A stretch of 64,000 nt of DNA from Inhella proteolytica (lineage in GTDB: Bacteria > Pseudomonadota > Gammaproteobacteria > Burkholderiales > Burkholderiaceae_C), in contig NZ_JAEDAK010000009.1 of the NCBI RefSeq assembly GCF_016093275.1, positions 124,001 through 188,000 on the forward strand, given 5' to 3'. The notes under the pieces were generated by a model. The model was not told where the DNA came from, made no database searches, and saw nothing but the letters and a program-made list of their open reading frames with translations. The translations under genes were made by a program, and so were the position numbers. Below are positions 53,121 to 63,652 of the stretch, piece after piece (the stretch's first letter is position 1; each line of letters begins with the position of its first letter).

Positions 53121-54781
53121 GCCTTGTCTTTGCTGATGCTGAAGTTGCCGTCACGCTGCAGCGTGGCCAGGGTCTCGCGCAGGTAGCGGCGCATCTGCGC
53201 CACGCGCTCATGGCCGGGCAGCAGGGTTTCCAGGCGCTCCAGGTAGTCGCGCACGCGCTCCAGGCGCACGGGGTCCAGGCTCTTGTTCAGGCGCAGCCAC
53301 ATGCAGTTCATCTGCGTGCACTCCAGCAGCACGGTGGTGTTCTCGGGGTACTCGCGCAGCTCTTCCTCGATGGCCGCGAGGGCTTCATCCAGCTTGCCGC
53401 TGCGCAGCAGGCGCTTGGCCTCGAACAGCCGCGTCTTCAGGCTCTGGGTGGCGCTGGCGATCAGGGCCTCGGCCTGCTCGCCCTGGCCGTGATCCTGCAG
53501 CGCGCGAGTGACGAGCTGCTGCATGCGCTTGTTCTCGTGGTCGGCGCACAGGGCCTGGCGCATCAGGGCCAAGGCGCGATCGTTCTGGCCGGTGGCCAGC
53601 GCCGCACGCGCGAGCGCCAAGGTGGCGAAGTCGCCCTTGCTGCCGGCGCCGGCCTGCATCTCCAGCGCCTGGCGGGCGGCGGCCTGGGCGCGCTCGGTCT
53701 CGCCCGCGGCGGCGAGCGCCTGGGCCTTGATGGCCAGGGCCACCTGGTCGAAGGCGGCGCCGCGGGTCCCGCGCGCGTGGGCCTCGGTCAGCAGGGTCAG
53801 CGCCTCCTGGGTTTCGCCTTGCTCCACCAGGGTCTGCGCCAGCGCCAGCGCATCCTGCGGCTGGCCCATCATCGAACCCTGGCTGCCCTTGTAGGCCTTG
53901 GCATAGGCCTGCTTGGCGGCGCCCAGGTCACCGCTGCGGTAGGCGGTGTCGGCCATCAGGCGCTGGCGGCGGGTGGAAGGCACGGCCTGCGCGGCCTGCT
54001 TCATGGCTTCAAGCGCGCCGGCCGTGTCGCCCTGGCCTTCCAGGGCTTCGGCCAGCAGATCGAAGGCGGCCAGGCATTTCGCGCCATCGCGGCTGGCCAG
54101 CACCTCCTGCGCCAGGTTGCGGCAGGCCTCAAAGGCGCCGCCGGCCTTGTAGGCGCGCATCAGGCCGATCTGCGCCCACAGCAGGCCGGGGCGCAGCTGC
54201 AGGGCCTGCTGGTAGGCCAGCTTGGCCTCGTCCACCATGCCCAGCTGCAGCTGCAGCTGGCCCTTGTATTGCAAGGCCTGCATGAACCAGCGGTCCTTGC
54301 GCGCCAGCAGCTCGTCGGCGGCGGCCAGCGCGGCGTTCAGGTCTTCCTTGGCGATGGCCTTGGTGATGGGCAGCAGGGCCTGGCGCTTTTCCAGCTGCGC
54401 CTTCAGACGCTCTTCGATATCGCCCGCGGTGATGGGCTTGAGCAGGTAGGCATCAGGCACCTGCTCGCTGGCCGAGGCCACCGCGCTGTAGTTGCTCTCC
54501 GCCGTAACCATGAAGAACAGGCAGTCGGGTGCCAGGATCCTGTTGTCACGCAGGTACTCGAAAAGCTGCTGACCGTCGGTCTTGTGGTTGAGGTTGTAGT
54601 CGCACAGGATCAGCTGGTAGCGCTTGTTGCGGATCTGGCGCAGCGCGTCCTCGGCCGATCCGGCCGCATCCACATGCTCGATGCCCACCATGTGCAGCTG
54701 GCTGCGCAAGGTGGTCTGCTGCGTGGCCATGTCGTCGACGACCAGGGCCTCGATGCCGGCATAGGGGTTGTCGATTCGCAC
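53117..54781 (-). CDS. Response regulator receiver with long TPR domain
   Basis: 554 residues. Receiver at 8-130 (ALVVDDMATQQTTLRSQL, Asp in LILCDYNLNHKTDGQQLF, Lys in YLLKPITAGDIEERL). Then tetratricopeptide-like helices to about 520. No DNA-binding or enzyme output, so it probably works by protein contacts. Partner kinase gene overlaps it. Confidence 0.92.
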   Translation of the reverse strand: MRIDNPYAGIEALVVDDMATQQTTLRSQLHMVGIEHVDAAGSAEDALRQIRNKRYQLILCDYNLNHKTDGQQLFEYLRDNRILAPDCLFFMVTAESNYSAVASASEQVPDAYLLKPITAGDIEERLKAQLEKRQALLPITKAIAKEDLNAALAAADELLARKDRWFMQALQYKGQLQLQLGMVDEAKLAYQQALQLRPGLLWAQIGLMRAYKAGGAFEACRNLAQEVLASRDGAKCLAAFDLLAEALEGQGDTAGALEAMKQAAQAVPSTRRQRLMADTAYRSGDLGAAKQAYAKAYKGSQGSMMGQPQDALALAQTLVEQGETQEALTLLTEAHARGTRGAAFDQVALAIKAQALAAAGETERAQAAARQALEMQAGAGSKGDFATLALARAALATGQNDRALALMRQALCADHENKRMQQLVTRALQDHGQGEQAEALIASATQSLKTRLFEAKRLLRSGKLDEALAAIEEELREYPENTTVLLECTQMNCMWLRLNKSLDPVRLERVRDYLERLETLLPGHERVAQMRRYLRETLATLQRDGNFSISKDKA

Positions 54782-54891
54782 CCTTGAGTCTCCCTGCCTG
54801 GATTGGCCTTCGAGAGCTTACGCGCTGCGTCGCCGCGCATCCTCTGATCTGGCGCACGGCTTTGGCAACTCGCTCACGGTAGGCTTGTCCT

Positions 54892-56442
54892 ATGCAAAAC
54901 CCCACCCTGCACATCCGCCGTGTCGGCATCGACACCTGGCGAGAGAACGTGGCCTATCTGCACCGGGACTGCCCGGTGGTGCGCGCCGAGGGCTTCCAGG
55001 CCCTCTCCAAGGTGACCGTGCACGCCAATGGCCAGGCGATCGCCGCGGTGCTGAACGTCGTGGACGACGAGCGCATCGTGCCGCCCTGCGATCTCGGGCT
55101 TTCCAAGGAGGCCTTCGCACGCCTGCAGGTCGAGGAAGGGCATGCCGCACGCATCGAGCACGCCGAGCCGCCGCCGTCCATCGCCGCCCTGCACCGCAAG
55201 ATCGCCGGCGAGCGCCTGGGGCGCGCCGATCTGTTCGCAGTGATGGCCGACATCGCCGCCGCGCGCTATTCGAAGATCGAGCTGGCGGCCTTTGTGGTGG
55301 CCACCAACCAGTTCGAGCTGGACCGTGACGAGGTGCTGCATCTGACCGAGGCCATGATCGCCGCCGGCCAGCGCATCGACTGGCGCCAGGACATCGGCCT
55401 GGGCCCGGTGGTGGACAAGCACTGCATCGGCGGCATTCCGGGCAACCGCACCTCGATGCTGGTGGTGCCCATCGTCACCGCCCATGGCATGTGGTGCCCC
55501 AAGACCAGCTCGCGCGCCATCACCAGCCCGGCCGGCACGGCCGACACCATGGAGGTGCTGGCCGAGGTGGAGCTGCCGATGGAGCGCCTGCAGAAGATCG
55601 TGCGCAGCACGCGCGGCTGCCTGGCCTGGGGCGGCACGGCCGATCTCTCGCCGGCCGACGACATCCTGATCTCGGTCGAGCGGCCGCTGGCCATCGACTC
55701 GCCCGGCCAGATGGTGGCCTCGATCCTGAGCAAGAAGATCGCCGCCGGCTCCACCCATCTGGTGCTGGACATCCCCGTGGGGCCCAGCGCCAAGGTGCGC
55801 TCGATGCCCGAAGCCAACCGGCTCAAGCGCTTGTTCGAGTACGTGGCCGGCCGCCTGGGCCTGCAGCTGGAGGTGATGGTGAGCGATGGCCGCCAGCCGA
55901 TCGGCCGCGGCGTGGGCCCGGTGCTGGAAGCGCGTGACGTGATGCAGGTGCTGCAAAACGACCCCGAGGCGCCGCAGGACCTGCGGCAGAAAGCGCTCTG
56001 GCTGGCCGGCCGCATGATCGAGTTCGACCCCGACGTGCGCGGCGGCGAGGGCTGGCGCATCGCGCGCGACATCCTGGAAAGCGGCCGTGCGCTGGCGCAG
56101 ATGCAGGCCCTGATCGACGCCCAGGGCCGGCGCGGCGCGCCATCGCCCACGGCCGCGCTGCTGCACGAGGTACGCGCACCGCGCTCCGGCGTGGTGGTGG
56201 CGGCCGACAACCACCGGCTGGCGCGCATCGCCCGGCTCTCCGGCGCCCCGCAGGTGCCCGAAGCTGGCATCGACCTGCGCGTGCGCCTGGGCGACACGGT
56301 GCAGGAAGGCCAGTTGCTCTACCGCATCCACGCCCGCTTCGACGCCGACCTGCAGTTCGCCCGCGAACTGGCCGAGACCGACAGCGGCTGGCGCATTGGC
56401 AGCAGCACCGAGCTGCCGCGTGACTTCGTGGCCTCCGAATGA
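54892..56442 (+). CDS. Thymidine/AMP phosphorylase family protein
   Basis: 516 residues, with the extra N-terminal domain (about 1-85) typical of the AMP-phosphorylase-like branch. Core motifs [36 protein letters not shown] and [19 protein letters not shown]. It should cleave a nucleoside or nucleotide with phosphate. Its stop overlaps the start of a Prs-like gene by 4 bases, so the two are coupled and likely pass ribose-phosphates between them. Confidence 0.9.
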   Translation: MQNPTLHIRRVGIDTWRENVAYLHRDCPVVRAEGFQALSKVTVHANGQAIAAVLNVVDDERIVPPCDLGLSKEAFARLQVEEGHAARIEHAEPPPSIAALHRKIAGERLGRADLFAVMADIAAARYSKIELAAFVVATNQFELDRDEVLHLTEAMIAAGQRIDWRQDIGLGPVVDKHCIGGIPGNRTSMLVVPIVTAHGMWCPKTSSRAITSPAGTADTMEVLAEVELPMERLQKIVRSTRGCLAWGGTADLSPADDILISVERPLAIDSPGQMVASILSKKIAAGSTHLVLDIPVGPSAKVRSMPEANRLKRLFEYVAGRLGLQLEVMVSDGRQPIGRGVGPVLEARDVMQVLQNDPEAPQDLRQKALWLAGRMIEFDPDVRGGEGWRIARDILESGRALAQMQALIDAQGRRGAPSPTAALLHEVRAPRSGVVVAADNHRLARIARLSGAPQVPEAGIDLRVRLGDTVQEGQLLYRIHARFDADLQFARELAETDSGWRIGSSTELPRDFVASE

Positions 56443-57326
56443 GCAGCGCCCCGCAGTTGCTGCTGGCCTGGGCCGACGAGGCCGCGCTGGCCCAGGCGCT
56501 GGCGCAAGAGCTGGGCTGCCCGCTGGCCCTGGTGGAGGTGCACCGCTTCCCCGATGGCGAGAGCCGCCTGCGCCTGCCGCCCCGCCTGCCTGCCCACACC
56601 GTGCTGCTGCGCGGCTTGCAGCAGGCGAACGAGCGCCTGGCCGAGCTGCTGCTGGTGGCCGGCGGCGCGCGCGAGCTGGGCGCGCAGCGACTCCGCCTCG
56701 TCACGCCCTATCTGGGCTATATGCGTCAGGACATCGAGTTCACACCCGGCGAGGTGGTGAGCCAACGCCATATGGGTGCCCTGCTGGCACGGGCCTTCGA
56801 CGCCGTGCTGACGGTGGACCCGCATCTGCACCGCGTGGCCACGCTGGACGCGGTGATGCCCGGCTGCCAGGGCGTGGCCCTGAGTGCCGCGCCCCTGCTG
56901 GGCCGTTTTGTGGCCGCGCAGCGCCCCGGCGCGCTGCTGCTGGCACCGGATGGCGAGGCGGAGCAATGGGTGGCCGCGGCCGGCGCCGCCACGGGTCTCG
57001 CCCATGCCGTCTGCCACAAGGAGCGCCACGGCGATCTGCAGGTGCAGATCGCCTTGCCCACGGGGCTGGACTGGCAGGGCCGTGCCGTGGTGCTGCTGGA
57101 CGATGTGGCCAGCACCGGCGGCACGCTGGCCCTGGCCGCGCGCCTGGCCTTGGCGGCCGGCGCCGCCTCGGTGGACGTGGCCGTGACGCATGCGCTGTTC
57201 GTGGGCGAGGCCGAGGCGCGCGTGCGCGCGGCCGGTGTGGGTCAGATCTGGAGCAGCGACTGCGTGCCCCACCCCAGCAATGCGGTGGCGGTGGCGCCGC
57301 TGCTGGCGCAGGCCCTGCTCAACTGA
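56439..57326 (+). CDS. Ribose-phosphate pyrophosphokinase (Prs)-like protein
   Basis: 295 residues, type-I phosphoribosyltransferase fold: [36 protein letters not shown] and the PRPP loop [14 protein letters not shown]. Shorter and more divergent than housekeeping Prs (about 315), so it is probably a specialised paralogue in nucleotide salvage with the adjoining phosphorylase. Its 3' end overlaps the convergent next gene by 8 bases. Confidence 0.9.
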   Translation: MSSAPQLLLAWADEAALAQALAQELGCPLALVEVHRFPDGESRLRLPPRLPAHTVLLRGLQQANERLAELLLVAGGARELGAQRLRLVTPYLGYMRQDIEFTPGEVVSQRHMGALLARAFDAVLTVDPHLHRVATLDAVMPGCQGVALSAAPLLGRFVAAQRPGALLLAPDGEAEQWVAAAGAATGLAHAVCHKERHGDLQVQIALPTGLDWQGRAVVLLDDVASTGGTLALAARLALAAGAASVDVAVTHALFVGEAEARVRAAGVGQIWSSDCVPHPSNAVAVAPLLAQALLN

Positions 57327-57807
57327 GCAGGATGGCGCTGCCGCGCACCTCTTGCGCGACGCGTTGGATGTAGGCCTGGAAGCCGGCGTCCTCGCCGCGC
57401 AGCAGGGCCGGCAGGCTGAAGAAGAAGTCGTCACGCGCGCACCATTCGCGCATGTAGTCGTCCCAGCTGTTCCAGCGCCGCCGCTCGCTCGCGCTCATGT
57501 CCTCCTTGTAGGCCACGAGGTAGGCGCGCTCGAACAGGCTGACCAGCATGTCGAAGATCACCTGCATGCGCTCGCGCTGCTCGGGCGTGGGGTTCTCCAG
57601 CGCAGCGGTGGTGCGCAGTTGCAGGTCGCTGTTGGCCAGCACCACCTTGAGGAAGTCGTTGTAGGCATTGGCCAGCAGCAGGTAGGCCTCCTCCTCCTCG
57701 TTCTCGCGCTCGGCGCGTTCCTGTTTCATGAACACGATGACGGCAAAAGGCAGGCCGATCACGGTGACCACGAAGCTGGCCATTTCCCAAAACTCATGCC
57801 AATTCAT
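57319..57807 (-). CDS. Small membrane-anchored protein (162 aa), unknown
   Basis: One N-terminal membrane helix (MASFVVTVIGLPFAVIVFM at about 9-27), then a charged helical cytoplasmic domain (KQERAERENEEEEAYLLLAN). Trp- and Asp-rich RRWNSWDDYMREWCARDDFF at about 120. Family not recognised. Convergent with the Prs-like gene. Confidence 0.8.
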   Translation of the reverse strand: MNWHEFWEMASFVVTVIGLPFAVIVFMKQERAERENEEEEAYLLLANAYNDFLKVVLANSDLQLRTTAALENPTPEQRERMQVIFDMLVSLFERAYLVAYKEDMSASERRRWNSWDDYMREWCARDDFFFSLPALLRGEDAGFQAYIQRVAQEVRGSAILLS

Positions 57808-57997
57808 GGGGTTCCTTCAGCAGTCGCGCGGCGTCGTCGGCCACCCTCCGCATTGACGCGGTCAGCGCCAGGGCCAGAAGCCGGCAGGGGTGACGCCGCA
57901 GGTTCATTCATGCAACTGTCCCATGCCGAAGTGCATCCCCCGGCGAACGGTCCTTCCGACCTATGCTGATCACCCCAACCTTTCCGCCCCGCTCCCC

Positions 57998-59773
57998 ATG
58001 CACGCAGACCTTGCCCGCGCCGTCGATGCCGCCTTCGAGGACGACAGCGAAACCGATCTGGATGAGCTGCTGGCGCGCCTGGGGCAGGCCATTGCGGCGG
58101 CCCCGCAGGATCGGGCGCTGCGCCAGCTGCGCCTGCGCCTGAGCGAAGCCATCGGCCTGCGCGAACTGCAGATCGAGGACCTGAGCGCCCTGGTGCAGGC
58201 CGATGCGGACGATCTCCAGAGCGCTTTGACCCTGGCCCTGCACCGCCACCGCTGGGCGGGTTATCTCGCCGCGCCGGCGTACGACGGAAACGAAGACGAG
58301 GAACTGGACGACGCAGCGGCCGAAGCAGCCGCCCAGGCCGAAGAGGCCCAGCGCCTGGCCCTGGAGCAGCTGTCCCTGCAAGAGTTGCGCCGCCTGGCCC
58401 AGCACCCGAAGGCCGATGCCGACTTTGTAGAGCAACTGCTGCAAGGCTGGCAGGAACGCGTGTTCGGGCAGGACTGGAGCCTGCTGGCCATCGCGCTGCG
58501 CGCTGGCGCCCGCTGGCCCGAGGCCCCGGCACTGCGCCGTCAACGGGCGCTGGCCTGGGCGTCCCTGGCCCACCAGGGGCCGGACTTTGAAACGCCGGAC
58601 GAGCGCCCCCCGGTGGGCTTTGCGGTGGACTACGCCGGCGGCTTGCACGACCCGGCCCTGTGCCGCCGCGCCCACCAGGCGGTGGACGCTGCATTGGCCG
58701 CGCAGCCCCAGGACGCCGAGCTGCTGGACCTGCGCGCCCGCCTGCACCTGGGCCTGAGTGACTTTGCGGCCGCCGCCCAGGCCTTCGAAGCCGCCGCCCA
58801 GACCTGGCGCGCCCAGGGCGACGAGGACGCGGCCACCGAGTCCGCCGACTGGGCGCGGCGCTGCGCCGCCGGCCGCAGCGCCCTCTCCGACGACTTGCTG
58901 GGTGGGCTGGAAGAGGCCGTGGCGCGCCTGGGGCAAGGCGCCGACAGCCCCCCGCGCAGCGAGGCGGCCGCGGCCTTCCTGGCCGAGATGAACGAGAACA
59001 TGGCCCGCCTGCGCAGTGAGCTGGAAGGCCAGTTGGCCGAGGCGCGTCCCGCCATCGAGGCCGAAAACAGCGCCCCCAGCGCGGAGGAGCTGGCCGAACT
59101 GGAAGCCCTGGCGCAGACCCTGGCCCCCAAGCTGGCCGGCCTGCTTGCCTTCGAGCCCCTGCGCTGCCGCGAGGCGCACCCGCGCGCGGCGGAACTGCAC
59201 CCGCGCCTGGCCGAGTTCGATGCCCAGATGCAGCAGCTCGGCTTCGAGCGCCTGGCCTGGATCGAAATCCAGGACTACTCCGAGCGCTTTGGCGCCATCA
59301 CCTTGACCGGCGTCTGGCCCCATCCGTCCGGCGAGGCCACGCTGCTGAGCACCGCGGTGGCCGCCCTGCAGGTGAGCGAGTTGGAGACCGAGTTCAGCGA
59401 CGGACGCCAGCTCATCACCAGCCAGAGCCGCGGCCGCAACTACTTTGGCGGCGGGCCGCAAGTGGACGTGCTGTTCGTCGATGCCTCGCTGCCGCTGGAA
59501 GAGGTGATCGAGCTGCACCGCGCCCGCGTGGCGCACGAGCTGGCGCACACGCCGGGGCTGGCGCTGCGCCCGTGGAAGAACGCGGCCGACTTCATCGCAG
59601 CCCAGGAACGGCAGCGGCAGGCCAAGCTGGCCTACCGACTGGCGGTGGGCAAGGACGGGTGGGAGGCGCGCTCGGTACCGGTCAAGCACCCGGAGGTCTT
59701 CGTGCCGCTGATGCGCGAGGCCGCGCTGGCCTATGTGCGCGACGCCCAGGCACGCCACGCCGGCAGCGCCTGA
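57998..59773 (+). CDS. Large helical protein (591 aa), unknown
   Basis: Start placed at ATG 57998 (MHADLARAVDAAFEDDSE); the longer in-frame start gives an unlikely basic leader. Residues 1-340 are acidic, Ala-rich and TPR-like. A distinct C-terminal part (about 400-560) contains YSERFGAITLTGVWPHPSGE and SRGRNYFGGGPQVDVLFVDA, which looks like a folded enzymatic or binding domain. No family recognised. Confidence 0.75.
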   Translation: MHADLARAVDAAFEDDSETDLDELLARLGQAIAAAPQDRALRQLRLRLSEAIGLRELQIEDLSALVQADADDLQSALTLALHRHRWAGYLAAPAYDGNEDEELDDAAAEAAAQAEEAQRLALEQLSLQELRRLAQHPKADADFVEQLLQGWQERVFGQDWSLLAIALRAGARWPEAPALRRQRALAWASLAHQGPDFETPDERPPVGFAVDYAGGLHDPALCRRAHQAVDAALAAQPQDAELLDLRARLHLGLSDFAAAAQAFEAAAQTWRAQGDEDAATESADWARRCAAGRSALSDDLLGGLEEAVARLGQGADSPPRSEAAAAFLAEMNENMARLRSELEGQLAEARPAIEAENSAPSAEELAELEALAQTLAPKLAGLLAFEPLRCREAHPRAAELHPRLAEFDAQMQQLGFERLAWIEIQDYSERFGAITLTGVWPHPSGEATLLSTAVAALQVSELETEFSDGRQLITSQSRGRNYFGGGPQVDVLFVDASLPLEEVIELHRARVAHELAHTPGLALRPWKNAADFIAAQERQRQAKLAYRLAVGKDGWEARSVPVKHPEVFVPLMREAALAYVRDAQARHAGSA

Positions 59774-59803
59774 ACGGCTTCCGCCCCGGGGTCTGAGCGG
59801 CCG

Positions 59804-60724
59804 TCAGTCCGGCCAGAGCCGGCGCGCCAGATCGGCCAGGCTGGTCGCCTGCTCCCAGCCCGGGCAGCCGGCCAGCTGCAGGCGCAGGCAGCTGTAGCGA
59901 TGCAGCAGCAGGAGGCGAAGCTGCACCTCGCGGTCCCACTGGCGCAGGCCATAGCCGTCGAAGTACGCGGCCACCCGCGCCGCATGACCGGCGGCCAGGA
60001 AGCACAACGGACCTCCATGGTCGTAGGCGGCTGGGCCCACCAGGCCGTCGCCGAAATCGAACATGCCGGTGAGCTGCTTGCCTTCGGCATCCACCAGCAG
60101 GTTCATGGGCGTGTACTCGCCAGTCAGCAGCACGTCCGGGCCCGCGGGCAGCGGGCCGGCGATGCAGGCCTCGACCTCGGCCAGCAGGTGCTCGGGCAGG
60201 CCGGTGCGGCGCTGGCGGGCCAGGCAGCCGGCGCGCTGGCGAGCGATGAAATCTTCCCAGCGCGGCGCCAACGCAGCCTGCTCCCCCACCGGCAGCGCAT
60301 GCACCTGCGCGGCCAGCGCGCCGATCTGGCGCAGCAGCGCGCCGCGTCGGGCTTCGTCCAGCTGCGGCCAGATGCGGCTCAGCGGCTGGCCGGGCAGGCG
60401 GCTCATCAGCGTCCAGGCCCAGCCCTGCTGCTCGCCGCTGGCCTGCAGTTCGGGCGTCGGCACGGCCAGGCGCCCGTGCAGGCGCTGAAGCAGGCCGCGT
60501 TCGAAGGCCCAGTGATCGCGCAGAAAAGGCGGGTAGAGCTTCAGGATCTGCTGCTCGCCCACGCCGGCCACCAGCACCGTGCCCTCGCCCAGGGGCTGCA
60601 CCGCCCCCGCCAGCCCCAGGCCACGCGCCAGCTCGGTCAGCAGCGGTTGCCAGCGTTGCGGCTCGTCGTGCAGGGCGTCGAACCCGGCCGGGCCGTCGAA
60701 CGCGGGGAACTTCAATTCATTCAT
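59804..60724 (-). CDS. Aminoglycoside phosphotransferase-like kinase with altered catalytic loop
   Basis: 306 residues, APH/choline-kinase fold: N-lobe [20 protein letters not shown] with the ATP Lys, and C-lobe [17 protein letters not shown] followed by [16 protein letters not shown]. The usual catalytic HGD is TGE, i.e. Glu in place of Asp, while the metal Asp is kept. A small-molecule kinase of unknown substrate. ATG overlaps the aceK stop by 4 bases. Confidence 0.82.
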   Translation of the reverse strand: MNELKFPAFDGPAGFDALHDEPQRWQPLLTELARGLGLAGAVQPLGEGTVLVAGVGEQQILKLYPPFLRDHWAFERGLLQRLHGRLAVPTPELQASGEQQGWAWTLMSRLPGQPLSRIWPQLDEARRGALLRQIGALAAQVHALPVGEQAALAPRWEDFIARQRAGCLARQRRTGLPEHLLAEVEACIAGPLPAGPDVLLTGEYTPMNLLVDAEGKQLTGMFDFGDGLVGPAAYDHGGPLCFLAAGHAARVAAYFDGYGLRQWDREVQLRLLLLHRYSCLRLQLAGCPGWEQATSLADLARRLWPD

Positions 60725-62472
60725 GCAGTGGAGCGCGCAAAGCGCCGGCTGGCGTCGTAGGGGAACACATCATGCACATGGCCGGCCAGGATGCGTTCCT
60801 TGTGGCCCTGCCAGAAGGCCGGATCCAGCAGATCGGCATGGTGCTTCATGAAGGGCTCGCGCACGCCGGGGTGGCCGAGCAGGAAGGGGCCGAAGGTTTC
60901 CGGGAACACGTCGCCCTTGTTGACCGTGTACCAGATCTCGCCGCTCATCTCCTCTTCCTCGTTGCGCGGTGCAGGCACCTTGCGGAAGTTGCAGTCGGTG
61001 AGGTACTCGATCTCGTCGTAGTCGTAGAACACCACCTTGCCCTGGCGGGTGACGCCGAAGTTCTTCCACAGCATGTCGCCCGGGAAGATGTTGGCCGCCA
61101 CCAGGTCCTTGATGGCATTGCCGTACTCGAGCACCGCGGCCTCGCGCTGCGCGTCGCTGGCGTCCTGCAAGTAGATGTTCAGGGGCACCATGCGGCGCTC
61201 GATGTAGACATGCTTGAGCACGATGTCGTCGCCGTTCTCCTCCAGCAGGCTGGGGCAGAAATGGCGCAGCTCCTTGATGAGCTCCTCCTCGAAGCGGTGG
61301 CGCGGCAGCGCGACGTTGCTGTACTCCAGCGTGTCGGCCATGCGGCCGACGCGGTCGTGCTGCTTGACCAGCAGGTACTTGCTCTGGATCAGCTCGCGCG
61401 TGGTGTCCTTCTGCGGCGGGTAGAAGTCCTTGATCAGCTTGAACACGAAGGGGAAGCTGGGCAGGTCGAACACCAGCATCACCATGCCCTTGATGCCGGG
61501 GGCGATGCGGAACTTGTCGCTGGAGTGGCGCAAGTGGTAGAGCAGGTCGCGATAGAACAGGTTCTTGCCGTGCTTCTGCAGGCCGATGGCGTTGTAGAGC
61601 TCGGCGCGCGGCTTCCTGGGCATCAGGCTGCGCAGGAACTGCACCGTAGCCGAGGGCACTTCCATGTCCACCATGAAGTAGGCGCGCGCGAAGCTGAAGA
61701 GCATGAGCAGGTCGTCCTCGCCGAACAGCGCGCCGTCGATCACCAGGCCTTTGTCGCCATGCAGGATGGGCAGCGCGAACGGCGTCTCGTGGAAGCCGTT
61801 GATGATCTTGCCCACCACATAGGCGCCCTTGTTGCGGAAGAACAGGCTGGAGAGCACCTGCACCTGGAAATTGGTGCGCCATTTGGCGCCGGCCATCTGG
61901 CGATCCACCGCGGCCATCACGGCACGGGTGTCGCGCTCGGGGTCCTCGAACGGGGCCTTGAGCTGGAAGTTGGTGACGATGCGGCGGAAGGTCTGGTCCA
62001 GCTTGCCGGGCTCGGGGTAGTAGGCGCGGTAGGTGGGCTTGGCGGCGGGCTCGTCGTTCTCGATGTACTCGGTGCTGACGGCCGGGCGCACGAACAGGAA
62101 GCTGTTGTGGAAATAGCTGTGGTGCAGGATGCGCGTGCACACCGAGTTGAAAAAGGTCTCGGCCAGCTCGGGCTGCAGGTGGTTGGTCAGCAGGCCGATG
62201 TAGTGCAGCTTGACCTGCTGCCACACATCCATGGGCAGTTGCGAGGCCTCGTAGCCGAGCTCCAGCAGCTCTACGCACTCGCCCACCCGTTGGTCGTAGA
62301 AGGCGATGCGCTCGGCCTGGGCCTTTTGTTGGCCATGCCAGTCGGCGTTTTCGAAGCGCGTCTTGGCCTTCGCGGTGGTCTCACGGAACAGGCGGAAGTG
62401 GCGGTTGAAGCCACCCAGCAGGGCCTGCGCGATCTCGTAGGCGCGGGGGTCGTTGAGCTGATGGGGAAACAC
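60721..62472 (-). CDS. aceK: Isocitrate dehydrogenase kinase/phosphatase
   Basis: 583 residues from GTG 62472, which has GGAG 6 bases upstream; a TTG further out lacks one. Bifunctional switch of the glyoxylate bypass: it phosphorylates and dephosphorylates isocitrate dehydrogenase. Family motifs [28 protein letters not shown] (ATP loop), [15 protein letters not shown] and [17 protein letters not shown] are intact. No aceA or aceB nearby. Confidence 0.97.
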   Translation of the reverse strand: MFPHQLNDPRAYEIAQALLGGFNRHFRLFRETTAKAKTRFENADWHGQQKAQAERIAFYDQRVGECVELLELGYEASQLPMDVWQQVKLHYIGLLTNHLQPELAETFFNSVCTRILHHSYFHNSFLFVRPAVSTEYIENDEPAAKPTYRAYYPEPGKLDQTFRRIVTNFQLKAPFEDPERDTRAVMAAVDRQMAGAKWRTNFQVQVLSSLFFRNKGAYVVGKIINGFHETPFALPILHGDKGLVIDGALFGEDDLLMLFSFARAYFMVDMEVPSATVQFLRSLMPRKPRAELYNAIGLQKHGKNLFYRDLLYHLRHSSDKFRIAPGIKGMVMLVFDLPSFPFVFKLIKDFYPPQKDTTRELIQSKYLLVKQHDRVGRMADTLEYSNVALPRHRFEEELIKELRHFCPSLLEENGDDIVLKHVYIERRMVPLNIYLQDASDAQREAAVLEYGNAIKDLVAANIFPGDMLWKNFGVTRQGKVVFYDYDEIEYLTDCNFRKVPAPRNEEEEMSGEIWYTVNKGDVFPETFGPFLLGHPGVREPFMKHHADLLDPAFWQGHKERILAGHVHDVFPYDASRRFARSTA

Positions 62473-62558
62473 CGCGGGCTCCGTCCGGTCACTGCACAAG
62501 TCCCCAGACTATCCCGGCCGCGCCAGGCCTTTGGCGCGAGCATCCGCGCCGGGCGAAG

Positions 62559-62990
62559 TCAGCGCGTGCCGGAGGCCGCCGGTTGTGGGCTGGGCACCAC
62601 GTCTTCGCGCAAACTGCGCACCATCGCGGCGCACTGCGCCGGCTCAGGCGGTGGCGCGGTGGCCATCAGCTGGTCCAGGCTGCGGTAGGCGCGCTCGTAA
62701 GGCGCCAGAGCGTCCGCGTCCGTTTGACCCCGGGCGCGGCCGCGCTGCAGCCACTGCTGGCGGCAGCCCAGGCGCACCGCGTCCGCTGCGGCCTGGTTGC
62801 GGGCCTGCCAATCGGCCCAGGCGGCAGCCAGCTCGCGCGCGTCGGCAGCCGGGTTGCGCTGGCAGCCCTGCAGGGGCAGGCGCAGGGCGCGCTCGGGGTC
62901 GCAGCGCAGCAGCTCGTCAATGCGCGGTGCGTCCTGGGCGTGGGCGGCTGCAGCCAGCAGCATCACCAGTGCACCCCAGCAGGACCTCAT
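62559..62990 (-). CDS. Secreted small protein (143 aa), unknown
   Basis: Signal peptide MRSCWGALVMLLAAAAHA, then a helical domain with three cysteines (LLRCDPERAL, LQGCQRNPA, LGCRQQWL) that could form a disulfide. ATG overlaps the carbonic anhydrase stop by 4 bases. No family recognised. Confidence 0.78.
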   Translation of the reverse strand: MRSCWGALVMLLAAAAHAQDAPRIDELLRCDPERALRLPLQGCQRNPAADARELAAAWADWQARNQAAADAVRLGCRQQWLQRGRARGQTDADALAPYERAYRSLDQLMATAPPPEPAQCAAMVRSLREDVVPSPQPAASGTR

Positions 62991-63652
62991 TCCTCGGCCA
63001 GGTAACGCCGCGCCACCCGCTCCAGGCCCTTCTGGTAGGCCGGCATCACATCGTCCGGCCCGGCGGCCGTGATGCGCAGGTCCTGCAGCAGGCCGTTGTG
63101 CAGGCCATAGACCCAGCCATGCACCACCACCGACTGGCCGCGCCCCCAGGCATCCTTCACCACCGTGGTGTGGCAGACGTTGCGCGCCTGCTCCAGCACG
63201 TTCAGCTCCACCAGTGCGTCCACGCGCAGGGCTTCGGGGATCTTTTCGAGCAGTGCGGCATGCTGGTCGCGCACGTCCTGCACATGGCGCAGCCAGTTGT
63301 CCACCAGCCCCAGGCGGGCGCCGGCCAGCGCGGCCTTGACGCCGCCGCATTGCGAATGGCCGACGACGATGATGTGCTGCACCTTCAGCCCATCCACCGC
63401 GAACTGGATGACCGAGAGCGCATTCAGGTCGGTGTGCACCACCAGGTTCGCCACATTGCGGTGCACGAACAACTCACCGGGCAACAGACCCACCAGCTCG
63501 TTGGCCGGCACGCGACTGTCGGCGCAGCCAATCCACAGGTATTGCGGCGTCTGCTGGCCCAGCAGGCGCGTGAAGAAGCCGGGCTGGCGCTTTTCCTGCG
63601 CGGCCGCCCAGTCGCGGTTCTTGGAAAACAGTTCGTCGAGATCCTGACTCAT
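62987..63652 (-). CDS. can: Beta-class carbonic anhydrase
   Basis: 221 residues from ATG 63652. Zinc ligands in CADSRVPANELVG (Cys, Asp) and HSQCGGVKAAL (His, Cys), plus FVHRNVANLV. Interconverts carbon dioxide and bicarbonate, supplying bicarbonate for biosynthesis. Flanked by 4-base overlaps on both sides. Confidence 0.97.
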   Translation of the reverse strand: MSQDLDELFSKNRDWAAAQEKRQPGFFTRLLGQQTPQYLWIGCADSRVPANELVGLLPGELFVHRNVANLVVHTDLNALSVIQFAVDGLKVQHIIVVGHSQCGGVKAALAGARLGLVDNWLRHVQDVRDQHAALLEKIPEALRVDALVELNVLEQARNVCHTTVVKDAWGRGQSVVVHGWVYGLHNGLLQDLRITAAGPDDVMPAYQKGLERVARRYLAEE

